DNA of 64,000 nt from Ferruginibacter sp. (GTDB lineage: Bacteria > Bacteroidota > Bacteroidia > Chitinophagales > Chitinophagaceae), in contig JANXVN010000020.1 of the NCBI GenBank assembly GCA_025351645.1, positions 1-64,000 on the forward strand, given 5' to 3'. A program made the translations under genes and the position numbers. This document shows positions 1-9,645 of this stretch, piece after piece (the stretch's first letter is position 1; every line of letters begins with the position of its first letter). The notes under the pieces are model-generated. The model ran no database searches, was not told the DNA's origin, and was given only the letters and a program-made list of their open reading frames with translations.

Positions 1-2
1 GG

Positions 3-338
3 AATACGATGACGCTGGCAAGGTTTTATCATCATGAAAGTTGTGGGCAATGCAGCCCTTGCCGCGAAGGCACCGGCTGGATGGAAAGGATACTAAAGAA
101 AATTGAAAACGGCAAAGGTGAAATGAAGGACATAGATTTGCTGTGGGATATTCAACGAAAAATAGAAGGCAATACCATTTGCCCCTTGGGCGATGCGGCT
201 GCCTGGCCAGTAGCAGCGGCAATACGCCATTTTAGGGACGAGTTTGAATGGCATGTGCTAAACCCTGATGAATGCACGAAAAGAAATTACGGATTGGCGC
301 ATTATGCCGACCCGATACATATACCAGTGATGGCTTAA
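3..338 (+). CDS. nuoF: NADH-quinone oxidoreductase subunit F, C-terminal part (truncated by window start)
   Basis: FYHHESCGQCSPCREGTGWM 4Fe-4S motif typical of NuoF C-terminus; followed by the other nuo genes. Confidence 0.95.
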   Translation, partial: NTMTLARFYHHESCGQCSPCREGTGWMERILKKIENGKGEMKDIDLLWDIQRKIEGNTICPLGDAAAWPVAAAIRHFRDEFEWHVLNPDECTKRNYGLAHYADPIHIPVMA

Positions 339-346
339 AACTTTGG

Positions 347-1414
347 ATGAATTTTATAAATAACATAGAAATAAAAAATTTTAAATCGATACGCCATCAA
401 AAAATTGAAGGATGTAAGCGAATTAATGTTTTTATAGGTTATCCAAATGTGGGGAAGAGTAACATTTTGGAGGCATTAAGTTTAGGTTCTTATCTTAATG
501 ACAGAAGTGATTATGTTGCCTTAAATACAATTGCCCGATTCGATAAATTTAAAGATTTATTTAATGTTGGCAATCTTAAAATGCCCTTTGAAATAACTTT
601 TGATGCACATTTAAAATTATCTTTTGAATATAAAAATTCTACTAATTTAAATTTTAAGGTATCTGAAAGTTTAAATCTTGATGCGAATTTTAATCAAAAT
701 ATTTGGAATGCTCATTTTTCAAAATCAGGAAATACCGTAGATATAAAATTATGGGATTATGATAATCGAAATTTAAAGGAAAATAAGCCGTTTTTTAATT
801 TTAATATTTTAAAATATGAATTCTTAAAAAATAGTTTTGTAAGTGAGCAATCTGCATTACACCTATCTTTTCCTTATGGTGAAAATTTGTTTGAAGTATT
901 AAGGCATGATAGTGATTTGCGAAAGGATTGTGGTGCATTACTTAGAGAATACAATCTAAAATTTTTGTTCGAGAGTAATAATGAATTAAAAATTACAAGG
1001 CAAATAGATGAGGATACTTTTTTCTCAATACCTTTTTTTCAAATTGCAGATACTTTACAAAGATTATTTTTTTATAAAACTGCAATTAGTACTAATAAAA
1101 ATTCAGTTATACTCTTAGAAGAACCGGAATCACACATGTTTCCTCCATACATTTCTAAATTTATAAGCGATATTATATTTGATGAAAATAAGAATCAATA
1201 TTTTATAGCAACGCATAGTCCATTTGTCCTTAATGATTTAATGGATAATTTGAAGGCAGATGAATTGGCGATTTACATTGTTAGTTATAAAAGAGAAACT
1301 GGCGAAACACAGATCCATCACATGAGTGAAGTAGATGTGCAGGAAGCTTATCAGTTTGGGTATGATTTTTTTATGAACATAGATAAATTTATCCCACAAG
1401 AACAACATGGCTAA
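347..1414 (+). CDS. AAA15/OLD-like ATPase (SMC/RecF-type P-loop)
   Basis: N-terminal IEIKNFKSIR, Walker A GYPNVGKSN, Walker B VILLEEPESHMFPPY, H-loop FIATHSPFV. The ATG at 347 (MNFINNIEIKNFKS) is preferred over the 272 start, which overlaps nuoF. Confidence 0.88.
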   Translation: MNFINNIEIKNFKSIRHQKIEGCKRINVFIGYPNVGKSNILEALSLGSYLNDRSDYVALNTIARFDKFKDLFNVGNLKMPFEITFDAHLKLSFEYKNSTNLNFKVSESLNLDANFNQNIWNAHFSKSGNTVDIKLWDYDNRNLKENKPFFNFNILKYEFLKNSFVSEQSALHLSFPYGENLFEVLRHDSDLRKDCGALLREYNLKFLFESNNELKITRQIDEDTFFSIPFFQIADTLQRLFFYKTAISTNKNSVILLEEPESHMFPPYISKFISDIIFDENKNQYFIATHSPFVLNDLMDNLKADELAIYIVSYKRETGETQIHHMSEVDVQEAYQFGYDFFMNIDKFIPQEQHG

Positions 1415-1958
1415 TTTTGAAGATAGTTGGTGGGAGCATTTTGTACCGGAATGTTATTTTGATACGGTTCTTTTAAACAAATTGCTACAGACCAACAAGC
1501 GGTTAATGCACAGAAAAGGTTGCAATAACGTTGTAAGAGATTTAGATGAGTGTTTGAAAGATTCATTTGCCGTGGCACTAATTGATAAAGACAAGAATGA
1601 TTTAGATTATTTGCGTAGATGTGAAGTTGTTTATGATGCTAATAAAATAATTTTGTGGAAGCATAAGGATAGGCAGCAATTTTTAATATAACTTAATCCA
1701 CCCTTAGAAAAATGGGTTATTAAAATATTGGAAGAGAATAAATGGTTAATTAAAGAGTTCGATTATAGCAACAATTATAAAAAACTTAAGAAATAAATAA
1801 AAGTTGATATTGATAACGAAGGCGATGAAAGATTAAATAAATTGGTAAATGCAATTATTAAAACTGATTGCGCTTCAATCCAAAAAATAAAATCATTTTT
1901 GCATTATTTTAAAGAAAAAAATTACAAAGTCGATATAAAAGAATTAATACATGGCTGA
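1407..1958 (+). pseudogene. putative TOPRIM-like partner of the upstream ATPase, interrupted by in-frame TAA at 1689-1691 and 1794-1796
   Basis: Same frame stays coding-like from 1407 to TGA at 1956-1958 (..RQQFLI*LNPPLEKWVIKILEENKWLIKEFDYSNNYKKLKK*IKVDIDNEGDERLNKLVNAIIKTDCASIQKIKSFLHYFKEKNYKVDIKELIHG*). VPECYFDTVLL and ALIDKDKND resemble TOPRIM Glu and DxD motifs. Overlaps the ATPase stop by 8 nt. Confidence 0.65.
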
Positions 1959-3078
1959 CGAAGTAAAAAAAGAACCACCGGCAAATTTTAAAGTTACGGT
2001 CGATAATATTACCATCGAAGTAGCGCCGGGTACCACTATATTAAATGCTGCCCGCATTATTGGTGGCGATGTGGCACCGCCTGCAATGTGCTACTACAGC
2101 AAGTTACAGGGCAGTGGAGGTAAATGCCGTACCTGCCTGGTAGAAGTTGCCGCAGGTTCAACGGCTGATCCAAGGCCAATGCCTAAGCTGGTGGCTAGTT
2201 GCCGCACAACGGTTATGGATGGCATGATCGTAAAGAATATTACTAGCGATAAAGTAAAAGATGCAAGGGCTGGCGTAGTAGAATTTTTATTGCTCAACAA
2301 TCCGCTGGATTGCCCTATTTGCGACCAGGCAGGCGAATGCCACTTGCAGGATCTGGGCTATGAGCATGGAAAGGAAGGCACCCGCTACGAATTTAGCCGC
2401 CGCACTTTTGAGAAAGAAGATATTGGCCCTTACATACAACTGCACATGACACGCTGCATACTTTGCTACCGTTGTACTTATGTGGCAGACCAATTAACAA
2501 ACAAACGAGTACATGGTATTTTAGATAGAGGCGAACATGCCGAAATATCTACCTATATTTCCAAAGCAATCGACAATGATTTTAGTGGCAATATGATAGA
2601 TGTTTGCCCGGTTGGAGCCTTAACCGATAAGACTTTTAGGTTTAAAAACAGGATTTGGTTTACAAAACCGGTAGATGCTCATCGTAATTGCGAAAATCCT
2701 GATTGCTGTGGTAAAACAACTTTATGGTTAAGGGGTGAAGAAGTGTTTAGGGTAACTGCCCGCAAAGATCAATGGGGCGAAGTGCAAAGCTATGATGGCA
2801 AGCCTGGATGGATCTGCAATACTTGCCGTTTTGATAAAAAGAACACCAATGATTGGGTTATTGAAGGCGTAACAAAAATTAGCCGTCATTCAGTAATTTC
2901 ACAAGGAAAGTACGAGGGGCTGGTAATGCCAAAAGAAACCATCAAAGAAGTAATGGGCGGAAGAGATCCGTTATTATTGATGAACATCCATGACGAAAGC
3001 GAAGTAAATAAGCCTAATGTCCGTTTAAGTGCAATAAATGGGCCGGCACATTCGGATACGTTTAGTGGTAATCTGTAA
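1951..3078 (+). CDS. nuoG: NADH-quinone oxidoreductase subunit G, short form (2Fe-2S/4Fe-4S domains)
   Basis: Cys-rich N-terminus, NNPLDCPICDQAGECHLQD, HMTRCILCYRCTY, DVCPVGALTDKTFRFKNR. Confidence 0.92.
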   Translation: MADEVKKEPPANFKVTVDNITIEVAPGTTILNAARIIGGDVAPPAMCYYSKLQGSGGKCRTCLVEVAAGSTADPRPMPKLVASCRTTVMDGMIVKNITSDKVKDARAGVVEFLLLNNPLDCPICDQAGECHLQDLGYEHGKEGTRYEFSRRTFEKEDIGPYIQLHMTRCILCYRCTYVADQLTNKRVHGILDRGEHAEISTYISKAIDNDFSGNMIDVCPVGALTDKTFRFKNRIWFTKPVDAHRNCENPDCCGKTTLWLRGEEVFRVTARKDQWGEVQSYDGKPGWICNTCRFDKKNTNDWVIEGVTKISRHSVISQGKYEGLVMPKETIKEVMGGRDPLLLMNIHDESEVNKPNVRLSAINGPAHSDTFSGNL

Positions 3079-3129
3079 TATAGTTATAGAAAGTTTAGAA
3101 TTTCATTTATAATAATAAATCCCCCACTC

Positions 3130-3255
3130 ATGAAAAAGCATTTTACTAAAGGGCAAGTACTATGGATCATTGTAGTTTGTCTGATTGTTGAATTAGTTAC
3201 GCACATCTCTGATGTAATAAATGGATTTAGGCATGGTTGGAATGGAATTTATTAA
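3130..3255 (+). CDS. small single-TM hypothetical protein (41 aa)
   Basis: ATG-initiated ORF MKKHFTKGQVLWIIVVCLIVELVTHISDVINGFRHGWNGIY; hydrophobic central segment; between nuoG and nuoH; below the ORF-track cutoff. Confidence 0.5.
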   Translation: MKKHFTKGQVLWIIVVCLIVELVTHISDVINGFRHGWNGIY

Positions 3256-3311
3256 AAAACTACCGGACAAATAACGAAGTAGCAAATTGAGGAAGAGTAC
3301 CAAAAAGGTAT

Positions 3312-3374
3312 GACGTAGAAGGGAGTGACACAACGATGATCACCAAAGTTGCTGTATTAGCAAGGACAAAAAGG
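3312..3374 (+). repeat. dispersed ~90 bp intergenic repeat family, copy G (partial/diverged)
   Basis: gacgtagaagggagtgacacaacgatgatcaccaaagttgctgtattagcaaggacaaaaagg. Confidence 0.55.
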
Positions 3375-3452
3375 AAAAAGAGAAGTTAGCAAATAGTAAA
3401 GTAAGTAACGCATTAAATAAGGGTAGCTAAAAAATATTTACAATAGAAGATT

Positions 3453-4517
3453 ATGTTATTATCCATTGATTTGGCTTTTATTATTGAAAAGCTTGTCTTA
3501 ATTGTTGTTGTGGTAATGTCGAGCCTGGTAATTGCCATGTACGCCACTTTTGGCGAACGTAAAGTAGCGGCTTACATGCAGGATAGGAGAGGCCCGAACC
3601 GTGCTGGCCCGGGAGGTGTTTTTCAGCCGCTGGCAGATGGGCTGAAGCTGTTTTTTAAAGAAGAGATTATCCCTAACTTTTCGTCTAAATTTTTATTTAT
3701 ACTGGGGCCTTGCCTTGCGATGTTAACCGCTATGATGACCAGTGCAATTATACCATGGGGAGATAAAATCAATATATTTGGCAGGGATATTTATTTGCAG
3801 ATAGCAGATATCAACATTGGCATCTTATACGTTTTTGGCGTGGTAAGCATGGGGGTATATGGTATTATGATTGGTGCCTGGGCCAGTAATAATAAGTTTA
3901 GTTTAATGGGCGGCTTAAGGGCCGCTTCACAAATTATTAGTTACGAACTAGCCATGGGCATAGCATTGATAGCTTTGCTGATGGTAACTGGCACGTTAAG
4001 CTTAAAAACAATGGTAGTTGGCCAAATGGATGGCTACTGGAACGTGTTTAAGCAGCCACTCGGTTTTTTAATATTTTTAATTTGTGTTTTTGCAGAATGT
4101 AACCGAACGCCATTTGATTTAGCAGAAGCTGAGAATGAATTGATCGGCGGTTATCATACAGAGTATTCTTCTATGAAACTGGGCTTTTATTTGTTTGCTG
4201 AGTATATCAATATGTTTGTAAGCAGTGCGGTAATGGTTAGCCTTTTTTTTGGCGGCTACGATATCCCTTTTTTAAATGATGGGCATGCAATTGAAAAAAT
4301 CGGACAAAACTGGATGGCTATTGCTCATATAGCTTGTTTTCTTTTAAAAGCATTCTTCTTTGTATTTTTCTTTATGTGGGTAAGATGGACGATACCACGC
4401 TTCAGGTACGATCAATTAATGAACCTGGGATGGAAGATTTTAATACCACTGGCTTTATTTAATATGCTGGTTACGGGCGCACTTATTTTATTAAAACAAA
4501 ATAACTGGCATTTCTAA
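3453..4517 (+). CDS. nuoH: NADH-quinone oxidoreductase subunit H
   Basis: GERKVAAYMQDRRGPNRAGPGGVFQPLADGLKLFFKE, CNRTPFDLAEAENELIGGYHTEYSSM. Confidence 0.97.
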   Translation: MLLSIDLAFIIEKLVLIVVVVMSSLVIAMYATFGERKVAAYMQDRRGPNRAGPGGVFQPLADGLKLFFKEEIIPNFSSKFLFILGPCLAMLTAMMTSAIIPWGDKINIFGRDIYLQIADINIGILYVFGVVSMGVYGIMIGAWASNNKFSLMGGLRAASQIISYELAMGIALIALLMVTGTLSLKTMVVGQMDGYWNVFKQPLGFLIFLICVFAECNRTPFDLAEAENELIGGYHTEYSSMKLGFYLFAEYINMFVSSAVMVSLFFGGYDIPFLNDGHAIEKIGQNWMAIAHIACFLLKAFFFVFFFMWVRWTIPRFRYDQLMNLGWKILIPLALFNMLVTGALILLKQNNWHF

Positions 4518-4569
4518 AACATTAAAAATATATTTGTGCAACTTTTTGTGTTGCCACAAATAAAAATAT

Positions 4570-5115
4570 ATGCAAGCATTAACTAACAAAGCAAAAGCAG
4601 TAGACAGAAGGCCGATGAGTTTGGCAGAAAGGGCTTACCTGCCTGCAATTTTTAAAGGTATGGCCATAACGTTTGGGCACATGTTTAAAAAGAAGCCTAC
4701 TATCAATTATCCGGAGCAAACACGCCCTTTTAGTCCGGTGTTCAGGGGTTTACATATTTTAAACCGGGATGAACAAGGCAGGGAAAATTGTACCGCTTGT
4801 GGCTTATGTGCCGTTGCTTGTCCGGCTGAAGCCATTACAATGGAAGCGGCAGAACGTAAAGCTGGTGAAGAAAATTTATACCGCGAAGAAAAATATGCAG
4901 CTAAATACGAGATTAATATGTTGCGCTGTATTTTTTGCGGCTTGTGCGAGGAAGCTTGCCCTAAAGATGCCATCTATTTAAGTGAAACATTTGCCCCTGC
5001 TAATTTTCAGCGTAAAGGGTTTATTTATGGCAAAGAAGATTTATTGATACCAAACCCAATTACTGAGCCGGAAGAATATGCAAAAGCAAAAGGTGGAAGG
5101 GTAGCAGTTAAATAG
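4570..5115 (+). CDS. nuoI: NADH-quinone oxidoreductase subunit I
   Basis: Two CxxCxxCxxxCP ferredoxin motifs (CTACGLCAVACP, CIFCGLCEEACP). Confidence 0.96.
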   Translation: MQALTNKAKAVDRRPMSLAERAYLPAIFKGMAITFGHMFKKKPTINYPEQTRPFSPVFRGLHILNRDEQGRENCTACGLCAVACPAEAITMEAAERKAGEENLYREEKYAAKYEINMLRCIFCGLCEEACPKDAIYLSETFAPANFQRKGFIYGKEDLLIPNPITEPEEYAKAKGGRVAVK

Positions 5116-5137
5116 TTTTAATGGTTAATTTTAAAGG

Positions 5138-5644
5138 ATGAATATTACACAAGTCTTATTTTGGTTTTTAAGCGTGCTGGCCGTGGGTAGCGCCATAATG
5201 GTAGTTGCCAGTAAAAACCCGGTGCACAGCATTTTATTTTTGATCATAACTTTCTTTGCCATCTCTGGCCATTACATTTTATTGAATGCACAATTTTTAG
5301 CCATTGTAAACATCATTGTTTATGCCGGTGCTATTATGGTATTGTTTTTATTTGTGGTGATGCTGATGAATTTAAATGCAGAATCCGAGCCGCCACAAAG
5401 AAATAAGTACCTATTATATGGTGGTACCATTGCAGGCGCAAGCTTGTTGCTTGTATTAGTGGCAGCATTAAAACAAACTGGTGTTACAGGGCAAATGATA
5501 CAAACAAATGGAGGTAGCGTAGGGTTGATAGAAAATTTAGGAAAGTTATTGTTTACAGATTATGTGTTTCCATTCGAAATTAGCAGTGTGTTGTTTTTAA
5601 GTGCGATGATTGGTGCCGTGGTGGTTTCTAAAAGAGAAGGGTAA
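5138..5644 (+). CDS. nuoJ: NADH-quinone oxidoreductase subunit J
   Basis: Operon position and NuoJ-like membrane sequence (NIIVYAGAIMVLFLFVVMLMNL). Confidence 0.95.
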   Translation: MNITQVLFWFLSVLAVGSAIMVVASKNPVHSILFLIITFFAISGHYILLNAQFLAIVNIIVYAGAIMVLFLFVVMLMNLNAESEPPQRNKYLLYGGTIAGASLLLVLVAALKQTGVTGQMIQTNGGSVGLIENLGKLLFTDYVFPFEISSVLFLSAMIGAVVVSKREG

Positions 5645-5738
5645 CTTAGAAATGGATTTTTTAGTTAAGAAGATAAATTTTTTTCAATAGCAATTTGTTT
5701 TATTTACGAAACAATATTTGCAAAGACATAATAGAAGT

Positions 5739-6059
5739 ATGCCGATAAATTATTACATTTTTTTAGCTTTAGCGTTGTTTTGCATCGGCATCATTGGCGT
5801 GCTTACACGCCGTAACGCCATCATCATTTTTATGTGTATAGAATTGATGCTGAATGCTGCTAATTTATTGTTGGTTGCTTTTTCAAAAATGCACGTAGAT
5901 GTAAACCAGCCAACGGCTGGTAGCGATGCGCAAATATTTGTTTTCTTCATCATGGTAGTAGCAGCGGCAGAAGTAAGTGTGGGGCTGGCTATCATCGTTA
6001 TGTTGTACAGGAACATTCATTCGGTTGATGTGAACTTTTTGAACAGATTGAAGAATTAG
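5739..6059 (+). CDS. nuoK: NADH-quinone oxidoreductase subunit K
   Basis: [40 protein letters not shown]; likely start MPINYY at 5739. Confidence 0.95.
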   Translation: MPINYYIFLALALFCIGIIGVLTRRNAIIIFMCIELMLNAANLLLVAFSKMHVDVNQPTAGSDAQIFVFFIMVVAAAEVSVGLAIIVMLYRNIHSVDVNFLNRLKN

Positions 6060-6180
6060 GCCCCTATCCCCTAAAGGGGTGTAAAGGCAGGCAAATGTAT
6101 CATTAAAGATCTTTTTTATTAATAAATAAACTACACTTTAAAAGTAGTTGTTAAAATTTCCCTTTTAGGGATTAGGGGCT
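6060..6180. repeat. inverted-repeat element between nuoK and nuoL
   Basis: gcccctatcccctaaagggg (6060-6079) and cccttttagggattaggggct (6160-6180) are near reverse complements. Confidence 0.7.
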
Positions 6181-6181
6181 T

Positions 6182-8092
6182 ATGAGTAATACTTTACAAA
6201 TAGTTTGGCTGATACCTTTTTTACCGTTGATTGGTTTTTTGGTCAATGGCTTGGGCAGGAAACAACTATCGAAAACATTGGTAGGTATTATCGGTAGCGG
6301 TGTTATACTGGCTTCTTTCCTTATTAGCGTTTTTGTATTTCTTCAGGTAAAAAATGGCAATACTGCCGTGGTTAATTACTTTGATTTTATAAATACTGCT
6401 TCTTTAAAAGTTGGCTTCAATTTCCAGATAGACCAATTGTCTTCTATATTTTTACTCATCATTACTGGCATCGGTTTTCTTATTCATGTGTACTCTACCT
6501 CTTACATGCACGAAGAAGATTCGAAAGACTTTGCCAAATTTTTCGCTTATTTAAATCTGTTTATATTCTCTATGTTGCTGCTGGTTATGGGCGGCAACTA
6601 CATCATCATGTTTATCGGTTGGGAAGGCGTTGGGTTGTGTTCTTATTTACTAATAGGATTTTGGTTTAAAGATGCCAACAACACAGCTGCTGCAAACAAA
6701 GCCTTTATCATGAACCGTATTGGTGATTTTGGATTTTTACTAGCCGTTTTTTGGTTAATTGCCAAGTTAGGCACTACAGATTATCATGCCGTTTTTGAAA
6801 ATGTTTCTAAGCTTTCCGCTACAGATATTACCGGAATTACCATGCTGCTCTTTTTAGGCGCTATTGGGAAAAGTGCTCAAATACCTTTGTACACCTGGCT
6901 GCCAGATGCGATGGCTGGGCCTACGCCTGTAAGTGCTTTAATACATGCTGCCACTATGGTTACCGCTGGCATTTATATGATTGCCCGAAGCAACATCTTG
7001 TTTACAATGGCGCCCGCTACCCAGGCTTTAATTGCGGTAATAGGTTTAGCAACCGCGGTAGTTGCAGCTACAATAGCACTTAAGCAAAATGATATTAAAA
7101 AAGTACTGGCCTATTCAACTGTTAGCCAGTTGGGGTATATGTTTTTAGGCTTGGGCGTTGGGGCTTATACCGGCGCCGTTTTCCATGTAATGACACATGC
7201 GTTTTTCAAAGCTTTACTGTTCCTTGGTGCTGGTAGTGTAATACATGCTATGGGCGGAGAACAGGATATGCGCAAGATGGGCGGCTTAAAAAAATACATG
7301 GGCATTACGCACATCACTTTTTTACTGGGTTGCCTGGCTATTGCAGGCATGCCGCCTTTTTCTGGTTTCTTTTCTAAAGATGAAATACTGGCTGCAGCAT
7401 TTACAAAAAATCCCATTTACTGGGGCGTTGGTGTGCTCACCGCATTTATGACCGCATTTTATATGTTTCGTTTGTATGGGATGACCTTCCTGGGCAAATT
7501 TCGTGGTACGCACGACCAGGAACATCACTTACACGAAAGCCCTTTGGCTATAACAATCCCGCTTATTATTTTAGCTATATTAGCATTTGTTGGCGGCTGG
7601 GTGGGTATCCCCGAAGTATTCATGCATGGCGGGCACCGGTTAGAAGCTTTTCTTGAACCAATATTTGCCCAAAGCAACATACTTGTGGCAACTCTTGGCG
7701 AAAAACAGGAGCTATCTCACACCACCGAATATGCGTTAATGGCAACTTCAGTAATTGGTGCATTGATAGCTTTGTTGTATGCAGCTAATAAATTCAGCAA
7801 ATACCAGGCATCTACGCAAGAAGAAACCGGGATTGGAAGAGTGTTGGCTAACAAATGGTACGTAGATGAAATTTATGATGCGGTTATTGTTAAGCCACTA
7901 AAATCATTTTCAGGGTTCCTGAATAATATAATTGAAAAGAAAGCTATCGATGGATTTGTGAATGGTGTAGGCAGGGCAGTAAATTACGGCAGCCGGCAAA
8001 TACGGTTACTACAAACCGGCCAGGTGAGCGCCTATATGTTGCTAATGGTAGTAGCTATCTTAATTTTATTTATCATTCAATTGTTTTTGTAA
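6182..8092 (+). CDS. nuoL: NADH-quinone oxidoreductase subunit L
   Basis: GWEGVGLCSYLLIGFWF, LPDAMAGPTPVSALIHAATMVTAG. Confidence 0.97.
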   Translation: MSNTLQIVWLIPFLPLIGFLVNGLGRKQLSKTLVGIIGSGVILASFLISVFVFLQVKNGNTAVVNYFDFINTASLKVGFNFQIDQLSSIFLLIITGIGFLIHVYSTSYMHEEDSKDFAKFFAYLNLFIFSMLLLVMGGNYIIMFIGWEGVGLCSYLLIGFWFKDANNTAAANKAFIMNRIGDFGFLLAVFWLIAKLGTTDYHAVFENVSKLSATDITGITMLLFLGAIGKSAQIPLYTWLPDAMAGPTPVSALIHAATMVTAGIYMIARSNILFTMAPATQALIAVIGLATAVVAATIALKQNDIKKVLAYSTVSQLGYMFLGLGVGAYTGAVFHVMTHAFFKALLFLGAGSVIHAMGGEQDMRKMGGLKKYMGITHITFLLGCLAIAGMPPFSGFFSKDEILAAAFTKNPIYWGVGVLTAFMTAFYMFRLYGMTFLGKFRGTHDQEHHLHESPLAITIPLIILAILAFVGGWVGIPEVFMHGGHRLEAFLEPIFAQSNILVATLGEKQELSHTTEYALMATSVIGALIALLYAANKFSKYQASTQEETGIGRVLANKWYVDEIYDAVIVKPLKSFSGFLNNIIEKKAIDGFVNGVGRAVNYGSRQIRLLQTGQVSAYMLLMVVAILILFIIQLFL

Positions 8093-8101
8093 TTAGAAGA
8101 T

Positions 8102-9601
8102 ATGGATCAGAATATTTCGGTAACATTTCCACACGCATTAATATTTTTTCCGTTGCTGGCGGGGCTAATCACTTTTTTGTTTAAAAAGGATGCAGCGGTT
8201 AAATCGTGGGCACTATTGTCTTCTATCATCACCCTGTGCATTTCGCTGGCAAGCATAGTATATGCAAGTAATAAGGCATTGAGCGGCTTGGCATTCAATT
8301 ATGAATGGCTTAAATATATTGGAGCCAGTTTTTCAGTTTCTTTAGATGGGATGGGAAGAGTCTTAACTTTACTCACCGCTATATCTTTTCCCATAATTTT
8401 TGTAGCTACCTATACCAATACATATAAAAATGCCAATATTTTTTATGGCTTGATGTTATTGACGCAAGCTGGTTTGATGGGTGTTTTTTTAGCTTCGGAT
8501 GCATTGCTGTTTTACTTTTTTTGGGAGCTTGCTATTATACCTGTTTATTTTTTATGTAGCCGCTGGGGCGGAGAAAAAAGGATACAGGCTACTTTTAAAT
8601 TCTTCATCTACACTTTTACAGGATCTTTGCTAATGCTGGTGGGTATAATCTACATGTACTTGCAGACAGCGCCAGTTCATGATGTAGCAGGCACTTTAGT
8701 GTCGGAACATAGCTTTGCCTTAAATTATTTTTATGAAGCCCAGTTATCGCAAACGCAGCAAAACTGGTTGTTCTGGTTGTTTTTTATAGCCTTTGCTGTA
8801 AAAATGCCAGTATTCCCCTTCCATACCTGGCAGCCGGATACCTACGAGCAATCGCCTACTTCGGTTACAATGGTGTTGAGCGGCATTATGGTTAAGATGG
8901 GTTTGTTTGGGGTAATGCGTTGGTTGCTTCCCATGTTTCCTTTGGCAGTAGCTAAGTTTGATAATATTGCCATCATCTTATCAATTACGGGTATTGTTTA
9001 TGCCAGTTTAATAGCCACTAAGCAAGATGACTTAAAACGCCTGGTAGCCTATTCTTCTATAGCACATATTGGTTTAATGAGCGCCACCATTTTTGCCACC
9101 AAGCAAATTGGGCTGGAAGGCGTAATGATACAGATGTTTAACCATGGCATCAACATTATTGGCTTGTGGATAGTAATTGATTTAATAGAAAAACAATTAG
9201 GCGTACGGAAAATATCTCAGCTTAGTGGCGTGGCACATAAGGCGCCAATATTAACTATCCTGTTGGTGGTGATAGCTTTTGCTAATATTGCACTGCCATT
9301 AACCAATGCATTTGTAGGCGAGTTTATGATGTTTAGCGGGCTGTTTCAATTTAATACCTGGTACGCGGTGATTGCATTGCTTAGCATTATTTTGGCTGCG
9401 GTGTACACATTAAATATGGTGCAGAAAGTATTTTATGGCGAAACAAATGCACTAACGGCTACACTGAAAGAAATTACAGTTAGCCAGCAAATTGCATTAA
9501 GCATTGTAGTGGTAGCCATCTTTTTAACAGGCATATACCCGCAACCAATATTAAACCTTACAAAAGATACGGTAGCAGCACTTGTAACAAAATTTAAGTA
9601 A
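8102..9601 (+). CDS. nuoM: NADH-quinone oxidoreductase subunit M
   Basis: FFWELAIIPVYFL, HTWQPDTYEQSPTSVTMVLSGIMVKMG, RLVAYSSIAHIG. Confidence 0.97.
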   Translation: MDQNISVTFPHALIFFPLLAGLITFLFKKDAAVKSWALLSSIITLCISLASIVYASNKALSGLAFNYEWLKYIGASFSVSLDGMGRVLTLLTAISFPIIFVATYTNTYKNANIFYGLMLLTQAGLMGVFLASDALLFYFFWELAIIPVYFLCSRWGGEKRIQATFKFFIYTFTGSLLMLVGIIYMYLQTAPVHDVAGTLVSEHSFALNYFYEAQLSQTQQNWLFWLFFIAFAVKMPVFPFHTWQPDTYEQSPTSVTMVLSGIMVKMGLFGVMRWLLPMFPLAVAKFDNIAIILSITGIVYASLIATKQDDLKRLVAYSSIAHIGLMSATIFATKQIGLEGVMIQMFNHGINIIGLWIVIDLIEKQLGVRKISQLSGVAHKAPILTILLVVIAFANIALPLTNAFVGEFMMFSGLFQFNTWYAVIALLSIILAAVYTLNMVQKVFYGETNALTATLKEITVSQQIALSIVVVAIFLTGIYPQPILNLTKDTVAALVTKFK

Positions 9602-9645
9602 CTTAAAATAAAAACGGATATGCCGGTTGGCTTATCAGGGTAATT

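Noticed and set aside
330-1956. ATGGCT repeated at 330, 1407 and 1951 as a possible target-site duplication for the ATPase cassette
   Set aside because: Six bases encoding Met-Ala at gene ends/starts is too short and too common to support a duplication claim.
2094-2493. 68-aa antisense ORFs opposite nuoG
   Set aside because: Shadow ORFs of a well-supported core gene.
1951-3078. NuoG looks truncated (375 aa, no molybdopterin-type C-terminal domain)
   Set aside because: Short NuoG is, to my knowledge, common in Bacteroidota, and the stop is followed by ordinary intergenic sequence; not treated as a lesion.
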